DNA of 35,279 nt from a virus. Numbering within the stretch: position 1 is the first letter of the stretch; the number at the start of each line of letters is the position of its first letter. A program made the translations under genes and the position numbers. Of this stretch, positions 18,900-29,056 are shown piece after piece. The notes below the pieces were generated by a model, which saw only the letters and a program-made list of their open reading frames with translations, did no database searches and was not told where the DNA came from. Location of the stretch: positions 1 to 35,279 of IMG/VR virus record IMGVR_UViG_3300042924_004102, one strand, 5' to 3'.

Positions 18900-19299
18900 A
18901 CCTCTTTCATTGAAGGACTTCATTGGAGAAACGCTCGCAGCATTCCCTCCGAATCTGATCCGAGTTCTTGCGAGAACCGGAAGGGGAAACGCGACGAGGA
19001 ACCTGACCCACGACGAAGTGGCCAAGCGTTCCGGACTCAATAGGTCCAAGGTTCGACAGCTCTCGGCGCTGTCGTCGTGGGATAGGGTGGCGATCGCAGA
19101 TGCGGACGCCTTCCTCAGGGGATGCAACGTGACGCTTAGATCCCTATGGAAGCAGCGGGCATTCCTAAGGCGTAGCCTCGACCCAAGGGAGACATCGACC
19201 CCACTCGCCTACGCTGTGCGAGGGAAGCGCGTCCCAAGGCCGCCATCTGTGGAGACCTTAGTGAAGGCAGCGCTGAGCCGCTCCGTCCGGCGCGCGTAA
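18877..19299 (+). CDS. HTH protein overlapping the giant gene antisense
   Basis: 140 residues from GTG 18877, though the start is uncertain. NLTHDEVAKRSGLNRSKVRQ (about 42-61) is a Cro/CI-like HTH and is followed by VAIADADAFLRGCNVTL, so it may be a transcription regulator. It is the last plus-strand gene. Its final 164 bp run antisense to the 3' end of the giant minus-strand gene. If both are expressed, the convergent overlap is unusual; the C-terminal Arg/Pro-rich tail could instead be spurious. Confidence 0.5.
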   Translation: MTVGNRPTPLSLKDFIGETLAAFPPNLIRVLARTGRGNATRNLTHDEVAKRSGLNRSKVRQLSALSSWDRVAIADADAFLRGCNVTLRSLWKQRAFLRRSLDPRETSTPLAYAVRGKRVPRPPSVETLVKAALSRSVRRA

Positions 19300-22200
19300 G
19301 CTTCAGCTTCTTGGGGCGCAGCTGCTTGATCTTGGTCTTGATCATGCGGAGCGCCTTCGGGCCTCGAGTCAAAGCCCTGATGCGTCGCATAGCGGAAGGC
19401 ATTCCACCAGATCGCTCGGACTTGGGTTTGATTCCATCGACCAGCTTCTGGATCGCAGCGTCTCCACGATCGAACACCGCACGCTGCTCTGGGCTCATGC
19501 GTGAGCGCAGTCCAATCTTCTCGTCGGCAGACAGCATGCGACCGAACGCCTTCTGCTCTGGGAACTGAGACTTGAGAGAAGACTTCACCGCAGACCAAGG
19601 ATCGGACACTCCAGTAGCAGCCTTCACTTCGGCAGCCCTGTTCAGCAGCTGCTGAGCACCAGCAGTATCTCCAGCCGCATTGGCTGCGACCGCGCGTCGG
19701 ATCAGCGAGCTGAACTCGGTCGGCTCCATTCCGCCTCCACCACCGCCACGAGTCTTCAGCTCAAGGCTTCCGGCATTTCTTGAGGCCACGCGAACCGCAT
19801 CAGCAACCGCATCTCGAGACCCAACAGACGGGATCCGGTTCATTACCGGATTGAGGACTGGGAGCGTGCCGCGTACCGCTGAGAGGACAGCGCCAGTGTA
19901 ATCGCCAGTGGAGTTGGCGTACTTGAGCGCACCTGCAAGCGTCGAAATCGCACCAAGCTGCGGGCTGAGCTTCGTGAGATCGGTGAGGTCGGCTCGATTC
20001 TTCTGAGCGCCAACGAATCCGGCAGCGATCTCGCCCCAGTAGGGAACCATTCCGGCAATCGAAACGCCGCCAAGCTTGGCCAGATTCTTTACGGACGGAT
20101 CAGCTATGATGTCCCTAATGGTCGTCTGCGAGTATGGCCTTCCAGTGATGACGCCATAGGCAAGGCTCTTGGCCTCGTTCGCAGGAATCCCTGCAAGCAT
20201 TAGAAGGAGTATCAGCACCGCGAACGATGCGAGCTGAATCGCTGCCGACATGTACTTGTTCTTCCGCTCAGTGCTGACAGAAGAAAGCCCCTCGAGGGTT
20301 CCAAGCCAGTTCGACATCCAGCCTGGGAATCCGATCAGGAACCGAATGGCGCGCCCGAATCCACCCCTAGTCTTGATGACATCTGCACGAGCAGAATCGA
20401 CAGGAAGGTTGGATGCTGCCAACGCACGCATCAACACATCGGACTCAGCGTTCTGATCAGCGATCAGAGGAACAGAGTAGATGTCAGTTCCGGCCTTTCT
20501 GGCAGCTTCGACCCGCTTGTGATAGTCGGTCAGCAGGAACTCAAGGCTGCCTGCGGGCACCAGAATATCCTTCAGGATGATCAGCTGCTCAGGCGTCCAG
20601 CCAGCATTCGCGAAGGCCTCCTTGGAGCTGATGACGTTGTCGGGGTTGGCCCAGTTGTCCCAGCCAGGATTACCTGACTTGGAACGAATCTGCATCATGC
20701 GCTCACCGGCCATGAACATCACAGCCAGATGCTTCAGGAGCGATCTCGAGATCTCATCGTTGGCGAGCTCGTCAGCCTTGGGCTGCATGCTCATCATAAA
20801 CTCCCTGAGCGACGCGACAGCCCGATTGGAGAACATCCTGTCGATCAGACGAGTCGCCCTAGAGTCAACCTCTCCAGGCTGACGAACCACATTCCCATAC
20901 GTGCCCATCTCAGAGATGAGCTTTGCGCTTTCCAGCGGGCTCGCAGCCTCAGGTGACCAGCCGCCCATCTTGGCCATCTGAGCGACACGAGCGTACTCGT
21001 CCGAGACCCTGATGAACCTCTCGGCAAACGCTCCAAAGGCCCTTCGGTTTCTCCGGATGACATCGGACAGGGTCTTGTTATTGACCACAGCCCTCTCGAT
21101 GAGGCGAAGGATCGGCTTTGTTCCAGCGGACAGGAGCGCGCTGGGAGCCGAAGAGATTCCTTTGCCTCGAGTCATTGCCCTAGCGACAACATCGCCGCCA
21201 GCCACACCGAACAGGTAGTTCGTGATCGGAACCATCGGCGTCGTGAGCAGCAGGATCTTCTGCGCCAGTCCGACTTGGCCGAGCAGACCGCTGTCGTCGT
21301 AGACGTTGATGCCCTGAACACGCTGGGTGAACGTGTCTCGAAGCGTCTGAGTCAGGCTCAGCAACGTCTCGGCCTGCGAGCGATCGATGTAGATCTTTCC
21401 GCTCTTGATGTCTTTCTTCAGCGATTCCGGATCATTCTTCATCCGCTCGCCGATGTTGATGATGTACTGCTTCAGCGCTGACTCGACATCCATCATCTGA
21501 CGAGCGATCTGAATCAGGGAAGGAATCTGGGCGGCAACCAGAAGCCCGTTCATCTCAGCGTCTGTGGACAACGTGTACGAATAGAACACGCCAGGAGCCA
21601 CCATCTTACCGCGAGGCTTGGTGAACTGGTTCAGTCCATCCACGACACTGACGATTGCGGTTTGAGATTTGTCGTTTCCGCCACTGATTGAACCATTCGA
21701 GCTCTCTTCGATGTAGTCGCGAGCTTCCTTCTGGCTGACGAGCTTCTCTTTGTCGATCGCGATCGAGAACTTGCGGACCTCATCGAGCAGGCTGCGCTTG
21801 ATTTCCAACTCGATGTCTGCGGTTGGTCCAGCTGTCGGCACCATTCCAGCGATCTGACTGACGAGCTCGTCGGTAGTCGTTGGTGCCGATGCAGGATCCT
21901 TGCGCCAGCGGATCGCCAGCTGCTCGTAGATCTTCGCGTAGTCGCTGGTGTTCTGGAAGTCGCTGTTGGTCTCAGCAACGTATCGCCTCAGGATCTTTAT
22001 GAACGCAGTGGGATCATCGAAGATTGCTTCGATCGCCTTGAGCTGCGCGTTCTCATCCTTGTTGTTGTTGATCGCGTCGATGATCTTCTGAACGTAGAAG
22101 ATCGGTGATCCGGCATAGTTCTCCCTTAGCAGTCTACGAGGAGTGGTTGCAGCGCCTGCGGCAAACGCCCTCCTGAATCGATTGCCTTCCCTGATGAGCG

Positions 22201-25200
22201 TTGGGAAGTACTTGACGACTCCGCCTGCAGAATCACCGCTAGTGACTGCGTACACCTGATCCGAGAAGCGTGCCATCAATTCGATGGCAGCGAGATCCTC
22301 CTTGGTGACGATGTGGCCAAATGGTGTGGCCTCGCCAACCTTGATCATCGGATCCCTGTCGTTCTGGCGGGAGTTGAGGAGCTCGTTTGCAACCTCTTCA
22401 CGCCAGACCATTGGATCCATCCCAGGATGAGATTGGATGGCCCGATACTGAGCAACCTTCAGAGCCTGAGTTCCGAAGAACTTGTTGGCTTTGACAGCGG
22501 ACAGCTTCTTCTCGAGTGAGTCTTGGATGGAGTTGAGCAGAGAAAGCCTCTTGCCCATCGGTCCAGGAATCAATCGAGCCAGCGTCATCCGATTCACCAG
22601 CGCCTTGATTCCAGGAATCCTTCTGCCCAGGGAGAAAGGATTCAGAAACCCAGAGGTCAGCGCAGGAGATGCGGTCTGAGGGCCGTAAATCCTAAGCCTC
22701 TCAGAGAGTCCGGTAAGCGACTCCAGTTCGACAGGATCAGCGTCGGCTGGGTTCGAGCGTAGCTGCTGAAGGCGAGCCTCCACAGCGGCCACAAGCTTGT
22801 AGAAGTCGATGCCAGCCTGAGTGTCCAGCGTGACATCAAGCTGAGGGTTGAAGAAGTACTCCTGACCATCAACAACCCAGCGCTCACCACGTCCACGAGG
22901 ATCAGTGGTTCCAAGGATCTCTGGGTTGGAGTAGCCAAGGTTCTTGGTGGCGGTCGCGTACGAATCCTTGAACTCTGGAGATGCAACGACGCTCTCTAGC
23001 AGAGCGATCTGCTCAAGCGTGGCTCCAAACTCGTTGTCGATTCTCTGGATCTCTCGGTTCAGCGCCTTGAGCCGCTCAAGCGCATCTTCCTTTGCGGACC
23101 GATCCCTGTAGTACCGCTTCGCGAAATCCTCAATGGACACCTTCTTGGACTTCGCAGCAGCAGAGCTTGAAGAAAGCGCGAAGTAGTCCTCGAAGGCTTT
23201 CCGGTCTGCAGCAGCAAGATCGATGTTCGCCTTGTAGTCCTTGATCGTCCTTAGCGAAGAGGCCAGACCTCGATACGACTCGAGAACAGAACGCTTACCA
23301 GAAGCCGGAGGCGTCAGAAGCGTGGTGATCGTCTCAGGAAGAACCTTTCCGCTGAGGATGTTGTTGTCGACGACGTACTTGATGATCGCGTCGTTGTTGC
23401 CAGCTGCCTTCGAGGCTGCGATGACCGAGTCCGGAACAGCTTCTGCGATGATGTCTATGGCCTTAGCAACGTCAGCGTTCTGTTTCTTGATGTAGAAGGC
23501 TGCATTGGTTGCGTTGACCTTGGCCCGCTCAAGAGCTGCATCAACTCCAGCGAATGTGCGCAGGTCGTTGCGGATGTAATTGTAGTAGTCCTTCAGGAGG
23601 GCTCTCTGAGAGTTTTCAGCGACATAGGCTGCAGACTTTGCAGCGATCGCCTCCGCAAGATCAGAGATCATCTTCGGAGATGTCATCTGCACCCGAAGGA
23701 CCTCGAGCTTGGCTTTTTTCTTAGCGAGAACGTCTAGGATATTCTTGCCCTGATTCCATACCGCATAGCTGAAGCTGCCCTTGTTACGGTCATTCGGCCT
23801 GATCGACGACAGCGGAACTGAGGACTGAGAGACTTCGTTCAGGGACTTCAGCCAGCGCATTCCACGCTCAGCAGATTCAGAGAGTCCAGCCAGCTGTGTT
23901 CCAAGCCCTGCTGGAAGGAGTCCGCGCTGCACCGATGCAGACTGCTCGATTGGAACTGTTTGGTAGAAATCCAACCCAGGCCTGCGAATCTCTGATTCGA
24001 CCTGAGCTCGCGTCTTGAAAGGAGTCTTCGAGTACCTGATGTCTGCTGACTGAAGATTGAACCGCTGGCTCAGAGGGATGACGTTTCCAGACGCATCGTA
24101 TGTGACAGGATCTGCAGATTTTATCTGAGATGGAGAGAAGACGACGAACGCTCTTCCAGATGCAGATCCGGCTCCTGCAAAGTTATCTAGGATGACAGTG
24201 TCGTACTTGTAGTCAGACACAGCCTGCCTCGCTTCTTCTCCACGAATTCCCTGACCGTCACCAATCAGCAGAATACGTCTATCACGAAGAGCTTCAGGTC
24301 CGTATCCAACACGTCCAGGATTTACAAACGCTCTAAGGTTGATTCCGCGATCAGATCCCATTTGCCCAGAGTTCGGCTCTGCAGAGAACCAGAACTCACC
24401 CCATACGGAAGATCTCTCGGGATCAAACGATTGGAACTGGCTTCCAGTCGCATGATAACCAGTCAATGTGTAACCAGCGACCCTAGCGGCCTCATCTACA
24501 AGACGCTGAGCAAGCTCAAGATCTCCAGACGAAACCGCATCAAGATACCTGCGATCAATGTCGCTGATGTAGGCCAACGTATCAGCGTTTGAAGACAGCG
24601 TCTCGACCACCTCGTTCCCATTGACTGTGTATGTCGTCGATGGGCGGGACACACGCGCATGAACCTTGGCCACCGCTTTGGCAGCGATGTACTCAGCGGC
24701 GAGTCGAGTCAGCCGAACACCCTTGCTGTTGGCCCACGCAAGCACGCGTCCGGTGATGCGCTGGAACCAGTTGCGTCCGCTCCAAGCCTTGGCAAGAAGC
24801 TCGACCTTGCGGGCGTCCTCTTCGCGAGAGACTGCGGCAGGATCGTACTCAAGTCGGGCAACCTCAGCAGCGATCTCAGCAGCCTCATCTGGCGTGACCT
24901 GTGAGATCTCAGCGGCAAGCTCTCCATTCGCGTTCGCGGCTTCGGACTCCTCGTGAAGCAGGACCCTGTCGATGTCCGCTGCGGAGGAGACCTTTGCGGA
25001 GTTGATCTCGATCCTAACGATTCGACCGTCCGCTTTGCTGATGAAGATGCGGCCATCGAAGTTCGCGTTGGGGTCGTTCACCACACGAACCAATCCGCCA
25101 GCTTGAATGCCGAACCGAGAGAGAAGGCGATCCTCAACAGCAGCAACAGTCAGTCCGGTTGCTGGGCCGACATTGCGGCTGAGAAGCTCTACAACGTCTT

Positions 25201-28200
25201 CCTCGTTTCGATCGTACGCATCCGCCTCTTCAACAAGGCGTGCAGCTCCTCCTTCATTGTAGAGGTCGACAACCTTCTGGAATGCCTGATCCAGCTGAGT
25301 CCTGATGACATCGGTTGAAGATCCAGAGAACGCTTTGGAAAACGACGCCCGATCGAAGCTGCTGACAACCCTGTCGAATGCTGCCCTAAGCTGTTCAGGA
25401 TTCAGGAGAACGCCTCGATTCCTTTGCTCGAGCCCTGCAATGAATTCAGCAAGATCGCTGATGAGCTTCAGATTGAACCTGCGAATGTCTGCCGCAGAAG
25501 CAGAGACCATTGCTTCGCTTGGAGGGATCTCTTCCTTTCGCGCCTGCTGGCCTGTGGTCGTAGTCTCGGCCTGAGACTGTGTCTCTTCAGCTAGAGAGAC
25601 TGGACTGCGCTTTGCTTCGCGCACTGCGTCCACGACGATGGAACGTTGCGCCAGTCTTGGAGACCACTTGGCGGCCCACTCCTTGTCCTTAAGACCTCTG
25701 ATTAGGAACTTTGCTATCTCGTTGTCCCACCTGTCTTGATACGCAGCCGGATCAGCGGCTACGCCTGGAGCTGCCTCCATGAAACGAAGCGCGATCTGCT
25801 GCGGTCCTTTCTTCCAGAAATACGCAGCCTTGTAGATGATCTTATCGCTATCGCTTAGAGAAGCGATGAACTCGTTTCTCTCGGCTTTCTCTTCAGCTGT
25901 CTCCTCTCCGAAGATGGAGCGATCCAGAAGCCTCTCGAACTGAGAGTACTTCTCGCTGGATATAACCTCAGCAATAAGACCAAGAGCCTTGGAGCGATCG
26001 GCATCCTTCTGCTCTGTCTTCGTTGGCTCTCGCTTGGCCTCAGCAGACCGCTTCGTAAACAGTCCGGCTGCGCTCTTGATTCGAAATTGAGGGAACGTGG
26101 TTCCATCAGCGCTCACCCGATCAACGCTATAGCCGCCTTCCGCAAGCGGCCTGAAGGTAAGCACATCTCCGAGAGACACTCCCGATTTCTGAACGAGAGT
26201 CGGCGTGGCGCGAGCGGCCTTGGTTCTGCGAGTCGTGACACCAGCATCGGTCACACGAACCGTAACGCTTCCATCAGGATTCTGACCAACAACGCCATTG
26301 ATGATGCTCTTGCCCAGCTTAGCTGAAGTCTCAGGACCAAACGCCTTGTTGCTCAGCTTGATGCTGTCGCCGCTGGCCAATGGAGTCTCGTCTGCGTAGA
26401 CAAGACCAGTCTGCGCTGCGGGAGCAGGAGCTGAAACTGGGGCGGCAGCTGGAGTTGGAACAGCTGCTGGAGCTTTGGCTTTTGCAGGAGCAGGAGCAGG
26501 AGTTGGCGCTGGGATGTTCCTGTTCAGCGATGACAGGAGCTCGTCAAATGCGTCTGCCGTATCTTCCCTGCCTCCAAGCTCCTTCTGCACGCTGAGCACC
26601 TCGTCGTGGTCAGCTTTTGTAATGTAGCCTAGCTGGAGAGCCTTCTTTGCAAGACTCCTAAGACGAGCTGGAGACTCAAGGTTTGCCGCCGCGCCATCTA
26701 CTTGGTCGATGAAGTTGATGCGAGCTATGTCTTCAGGCTTCTCGACAGGAATCGGAGCTGGAGCTGGAGCTGGGGCGGCAGCTGGAGCTGGAGATTGAGG
26801 TATAGCTGCTGTTTCAAGTGCTTGTTTTAACCTTGGCTTAATAGATTCAAACAATCGAATCCTAGCTGCGGCCCTTCCATCTTCATTGTCAGGCCTGTAT
26901 TCAATGTCGTTAAACCCTTCCGCCTTAAGCGCCGAAGCGACTTCTGGAAGTTTTCCAGCAATATCACGCCCTTTAAGTCCTGTTATAAATCCAATGTTCG
27001 GATTTTCTGGAGACGGTATTACTTGGATAACTGTATCACCTACTACTAGTTGCTTTCCTCCAATGGCTTTAAGCGGGCCGCCTGGCTGAAATAATGAAGG
27101 TTGATAACCGCCTTGAAGCGCATCCGATGGTGCTGCTACTTCCGCCCTTCCTGTGACATCTGCTGGAGCTTGTCCTTGCCGTACTTCCGCCTGCCGATCC
27201 ACGCGGCCAGTGCCTTGGGCTCCTTGACCCCCTTCTTGGACAGCTGGTTGACGAGCTTCTGGAACTTGGACTGGGGCTTCATTGATCTGTTGGAGTTGGC
27301 GTTGTTCTTGTGCGCGAAGATCTCGGAGGCGCTGGGCGACCTCTGGGCTCATTCCTAGGGTCGGCCTAGGCTCTGGAGCTATCGGCCTCGTGGCGGCCCC
27401 ATAGCGGCTCGCCTGAGCGGCTTCCAGTCTTCCTAGAGGAACGCTGGCCTGCTCAGCTTGGAGCTGGGCCATAATGCGCGCTTCCTCTTCGGCCATCTGG
27501 GCTCTGGCTACAGCCTCTTCCTCCTGAAGCTGGGCCATAATGCGTGCCTCCTCCTGAGGATTGGCAACGATACGTCCAGCGGCTTCGACTCTGCGGGCTT
27601 CGGCTTCAGCCCTATTGCGTTCAGCAACCAGTCGCCGCACCGCAGCGCGACGCTCAACCTCTTGCTGGCTCAGGATGACCCCAGTGCCAAAGCCTTCAGG
27701 CGGGTACTGTCCGATCTGCGGCTCAGCGGCAACCTCTGCTGCGGGAGCGGGAGCCTCCTGATACATTCCCTCCGCCTCCAGACGACGACGTTCAGCGTTG
27801 CTGAGACGTGTTCCGGCAGGGCCAACAGATCTTCCTTCACCAAGATAGGTCTGTGCGATTCCACCGACTGTGGAGATCGGAGTGCCAGTCTCTGCGGAGG
27901 GGGCCTGCAGCGGCGCTCCATAGACAGCGCCGACATCGCCACGATCAACAGACCTAGCTCCAAGACGACCAAAGTAATCCTGAAGCTCCTGCTCCAGACG
28001 AGCCTCTCGGAGAGCATCCGCCCTTCTTCCGACACCAGACTGGATTCCTCCGATCACGCCGCCAGTAGCAGCGCCAGCAACTCCAGCCTCAAGAATCCGA
28101 GCCGCTGCCTCTGATGCTGAAGGCAGTTCGCCACCTCCTGCTCCAGTGGCCAGTATTGCAGTAGCCTCCTGTCCAGCTTCGGTCAGGCCTTCTGTGATAG

Positions 28201-29035
28201 TTCCTTTAGCAACGCCACGCGCAACCTCTCCAGCAGCTCCACGAATGCCACGCTGCACCAACTCCCTTGCGGCATCATCAGCAGCCTCTCCGAGAATACG
28301 GCGGGCCACTGTGGATTCGATTCCCATCGACTCGAGAGCGCCGCTTAGGAGACCGCCTCCAACCGCTGCGGCACGCTGCCTGAATCCAGTATCTCCAGTG
28401 GCGTCGACAATGTCAGAGTAAATGGCACCAGCCTCTTGCGGTGCAGTTACAAGCATCGGCCCAAGGAATCCAGCTGTGCGAGCTCCAAGGCCGGTCATTC
28501 CGAGAGCTCCAGCGGTGCCGCCAGTGGCAAGCATCTGCGGAATCTGCTGAGCAAGCAGTGCTCCTAAGTATCCAGTCGCATCTCCAGCATCTTTAATTTC
28601 CCTAAAAGACTTTGGGGCCGTCATCGGGATGTCAGCCATCCCAGACAGTTCGCGACTCGTCTCAAGCAGGCTCCTTGATACTTCTCCAGGAGTTAAAGCG
28701 GCACCAAGTCCGACGACTCCGCCAGCCATTCTGGCCAGTCCGCCAGCAGTCTGACGCCCCAGTTCAGACCGCATCAGGAGCGGAACATCCTTGTCCGACT
28801 CGTAGGCCTCTAACGTCTCAAGTCTGGTCTGTGCGGCACGTCCCTCTTCCTTGAGCTGGGCCATCTGATCCTGAAGGCCAGCCCTCTTGTTGAGGTAGGT
28901 GATGATGTCAGCATCGCTGGCACCATCAGCCCTCGCTAGGGCAGCATTGAAGCCATAGGTCTTTCCAAGGTGGTCAGCGATCTCCGCATCGCTGAATCCA
29001 TCCTCCCTAGCCAGAGCCCAGTTGAATTGAGGCAT
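19136..29035 (-). CDS. Giant polyvalent / internal virion protein with ART-like domain (3,299 aa)
   Basis: Probable virion protein ejected with DNA, or another multi-domain phage protein. Order: N-terminal repeats (ALAREDGFSDAEIADHL, ALARADGASDADIITYL, about 7-50); Gly/Ala-rich hydrophobic segments (about 80-330); a Gln/Glu/Ala coiled region with 'EEARIMAQLQ' repeats (about 490-530); an AT-richer inserted domain (about 640-745); Pro/Ala linkers; a zincin-like segment RVLLHEESEA (His at 1361; no second His); an ADP-ribosyltransferase-like domain with GYHATGS (His 1528) and the SADPVTY/GNVIPLSQRFN/DIRYS ending (to about 1670); long helical segments; a TM helix (LASFAVLILLLMLAGIP, about 2935-2955); and a basic Arg-rich C-terminus. 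The domain pair resembles polyvalent proteins. No polymerase motifs were seen. Confidence 0.8.
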   Translation of the reverse strand: MPQFNWALAREDGFSDAEIADHLGKTYGFNAALARADGASDADIITYLNKRAGLQDQMAQLKEEGRAAQTRLETLEAYESDKDVPLLMRSELGRQTAGGLARMAGGVVGLGAALTPGEVSRSLLETSRELSGMADIPMTAPKSFREIKDAGDATGYLGALLAQQIPQMLATGGTAGALGMTGLGARTAGFLGPMLVTAPQEAGAIYSDIVDATGDTGFRQRAAAVGGGLLSGALESMGIESTVARRILGEAADDAARELVQRGIRGAAGEVARGVAKGTITEGLTEAGQEATAILATGAGGGELPSASEAAARILEAGVAGAATGGVIGGIQSGVGRRADALREARLEQELQDYFGRLGARSVDRGDVGAVYGAPLQAPSAETGTPISTVGGIAQTYLGEGRSVGPAGTRLSNAERRRLEAEGMYQEAPAPAAEVAAEPQIGQYPPEGFGTGVILSQQEVERRAAVRRLVAERNRAEAEARRVEAAGRIVANPQEEARIMAQLQEEEAVARAQMAEEEARIMAQLQAEQASVPLGRLEAAQASRYGAATRPIAPEPRPTLGMSPEVAQRLRDLRAQEQRQLQQINEAPVQVPEARQPAVQEGGQGAQGTGRVDRQAEVRQGQAPADVTGRAEVAAPSDALQGGYQPSLFQPGGPLKAIGGKQLVVGDTVIQVIPSPENPNIGFITGLKGRDIAGKLPEVASALKAEGFNDIEYRPDNEDGRAAARIRLFESIKPRLKQALETAAIPQSPAPAAAPAPAPAPIPVEKPEDIARINFIDQVDGAAANLESPARLRSLAKKALQLGYITKADHDEVLSVQKELGGREDTADAFDELLSSLNRNIPAPTPAPAPAKAKAPAAVPTPAAAPVSAPAPAAQTGLVYADETPLASGDSIKLSNKAFGPETSAKLGKSIINGVVGQNPDGSVTVRVTDAGVTTRRTKAARATPTLVQKSGVSLGDVLTFRPLAEGGYSVDRVSADGTTFPQFRIKSAAGLFTKRSAEAKREPTKTEQKDADRSKALGLIAEVISSEKYSQFERLLDRSIFGEETAEEKAERNEFIASLSDSDKIIYKAAYFWKKGPQQIALRFMEAAPGVAADPAAYQDRWDNEIAKFLIRGLKDKEWAAKWSPRLAQRSIVVDAVREAKRSPVSLAEETQSQAETTTTGQQARKEEIPPSEAMVSASAADIRRFNLKLISDLAEFIAGLEQRNRGVLLNPEQLRAAFDRVVSSFDRASFSKAFSGSSTDVIRTQLDQAFQKVVDLYNEGGAARLVEEADAYDRNEEDVVELLSRNVGPATGLTVAAVEDRLLSRFGIQAGGLVRVVNDPNANFDGRIFISKADGRIVRIEINSAKVSSAADIDRVLLHEESEAANANGELAAEISQVTPDEAAEIAAEVARLEYDPAAVSREEDARKVELLAKAWSGRNWFQRITGRVLAWANSKGVRLTRLAAEYIAAKAVAKVHARVSRPSTTYTVNGNEVVETLSSNADTLAYISDIDRRYLDAVSSGDLELAQRLVDEAARVAGYTLTGYHATGSQFQSFDPERSSVWGEFWFSAEPNSGQMGSDRGINLRAFVNPGRVGYGPEALRDRRILLIGDGQGIRGEEARQAVSDYKYDTVILDNFAGAGSASGRAFVVFSPSQIKSADPVTYDASGNVIPLSQRFNLQSADIRYSKTPFKTRAQVESEIRRPGLDFYQTVPIEQSASVQRGLLPAGLGTQLAGLSESAERGMRWLKSLNEVSQSSVPLSSIRPNDRNKGSFSYAVWNQGKNILDVLAKKKAKLEVLRVQMTSPKMISDLAEAIAAKSAAYVAENSQRALLKDYYNYIRNDLRTFAGVDAALERAKVNATNAAFYIKKQNADVAKAIDIIAEAVPDSVIAASKAAGNNDAIIKYVVDNNILSGKVLPETITTLLTPPASGKRSVLESYRGLASSLRTIKDYKANIDLAAADRKAFEDYFALSSSSAAAKSKKVSIEDFAKRYYRDRSAKEDALERLKALNREIQRIDNEFGATLEQIALLESVVASPEFKDSYATATKNLGYSNPEILGTTDPRGRGERWVVDGQEYFFNPQLDVTLDTQAGIDFYKLVAAVEARLQQLRSNPADADPVELESLTGLSERLRIYGPQTASPALTSGFLNPFSLGRRIPGIKALVNRMTLARLIPGPMGKRLSLLNSIQDSLEKKLSAVKANKFFGTQALKVAQYRAIQSHPGMDPMVWREEVANELLNSRQNDRDPMIKVGEATPFGHIVTKEDLAAIELMARFSDQVYAVTSGDSAGGVVKYFPTLIREGNRFRRAFAAGAATTPRRLLRENYAGSPIFYVQKIIDAINNNKDENAQLKAIEAIFDDPTAFIKILRRYVAETNSDFQNTSDYAKIYEQLAIRWRKDPASAPTTTDELVSQIAGMVPTAGPTADIELEIKRSLLDEVRKFSIAIDKEKLVSQKEARDYIEESSNGSISGGNDKSQTAIVSVVDGLNQFTKPRGKMVAPGVFYSYTLSTDAEMNGLLVAAQIPSLIQIARQMMDVESALKQYIINIGERMKNDPESLKKDIKSGKIYIDRSQAETLLSLTQTLRDTFTQRVQGINVYDDSGLLGQVGLAQKILLLTTPMVPITNYLFGVAGGDVVARAMTRGKGISSAPSALLSAGTKPILRLIERAVVNNKTLSDVIRRNRRAFGAFAERFIRVSDEYARVAQMAKMGGWSPEAASPLESAKLISEMGTYGNVVRQPGEVDSRATRLIDRMFSNRAVASLREFMMSMQPKADELANDEISRSLLKHLAVMFMAGERMMQIRSKSGNPGWDNWANPDNVISSKEAFANAGWTPEQLIILKDILVPAGSLEFLLTDYHKRVEAARKAGTDIYSVPLIADQNAESDVLMRALAASNLPVDSARADVIKTRGGFGRAIRFLIGFPGWMSNWLGTLEGLSSVSTERKNKYMSAAIQLASFAVLILLLMLAGIPANEAKSLAYGVITGRPYSQTTIRDIIADPSVKNLAKLGGVSIAGMVPYWGEIAAGFVGAQKNRADLTDLTKLSPQLGAISTLAGALKYANSTGDYTGAVLSAVRGTLPVLNPVMNRIPSVGSRDAVADAVRVASRNAGSLELKTRGGGGGGMEPTEFSSLIRRAVAANAAGDTAGAQQLLNRAAEVKAATGVSDPWSAVKSSLKSQFPEQKAFGRMLSADEKIGLRSRMSPEQRAVFDRGDAAIQKLVDGIKPKSERSGGMPSAMRRIRALTRGPKALRMIKTKIKQLRPKKLKLTRAGRSGSALPSLRSPQMAALGRASLAQRRRVGSMSPLGRGYALGMPAASIGI

Positions 29036-29056
29036 GTTAGTGTCGGCTTACTGACG

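Noticed and set aside
22190-22215. CTGATGAGC, possible second hammerhead core
   Set aside because: No GAAA or pairing stems follow; it is in coding sequence of the giant gene.
19136-29035. Virion RNA polymerase of N4 type, suggested by the size of the giant protein
   Set aside because: No T7-like polymerase motifs were recognised; domain signatures point to polyvalent/ejection functions.
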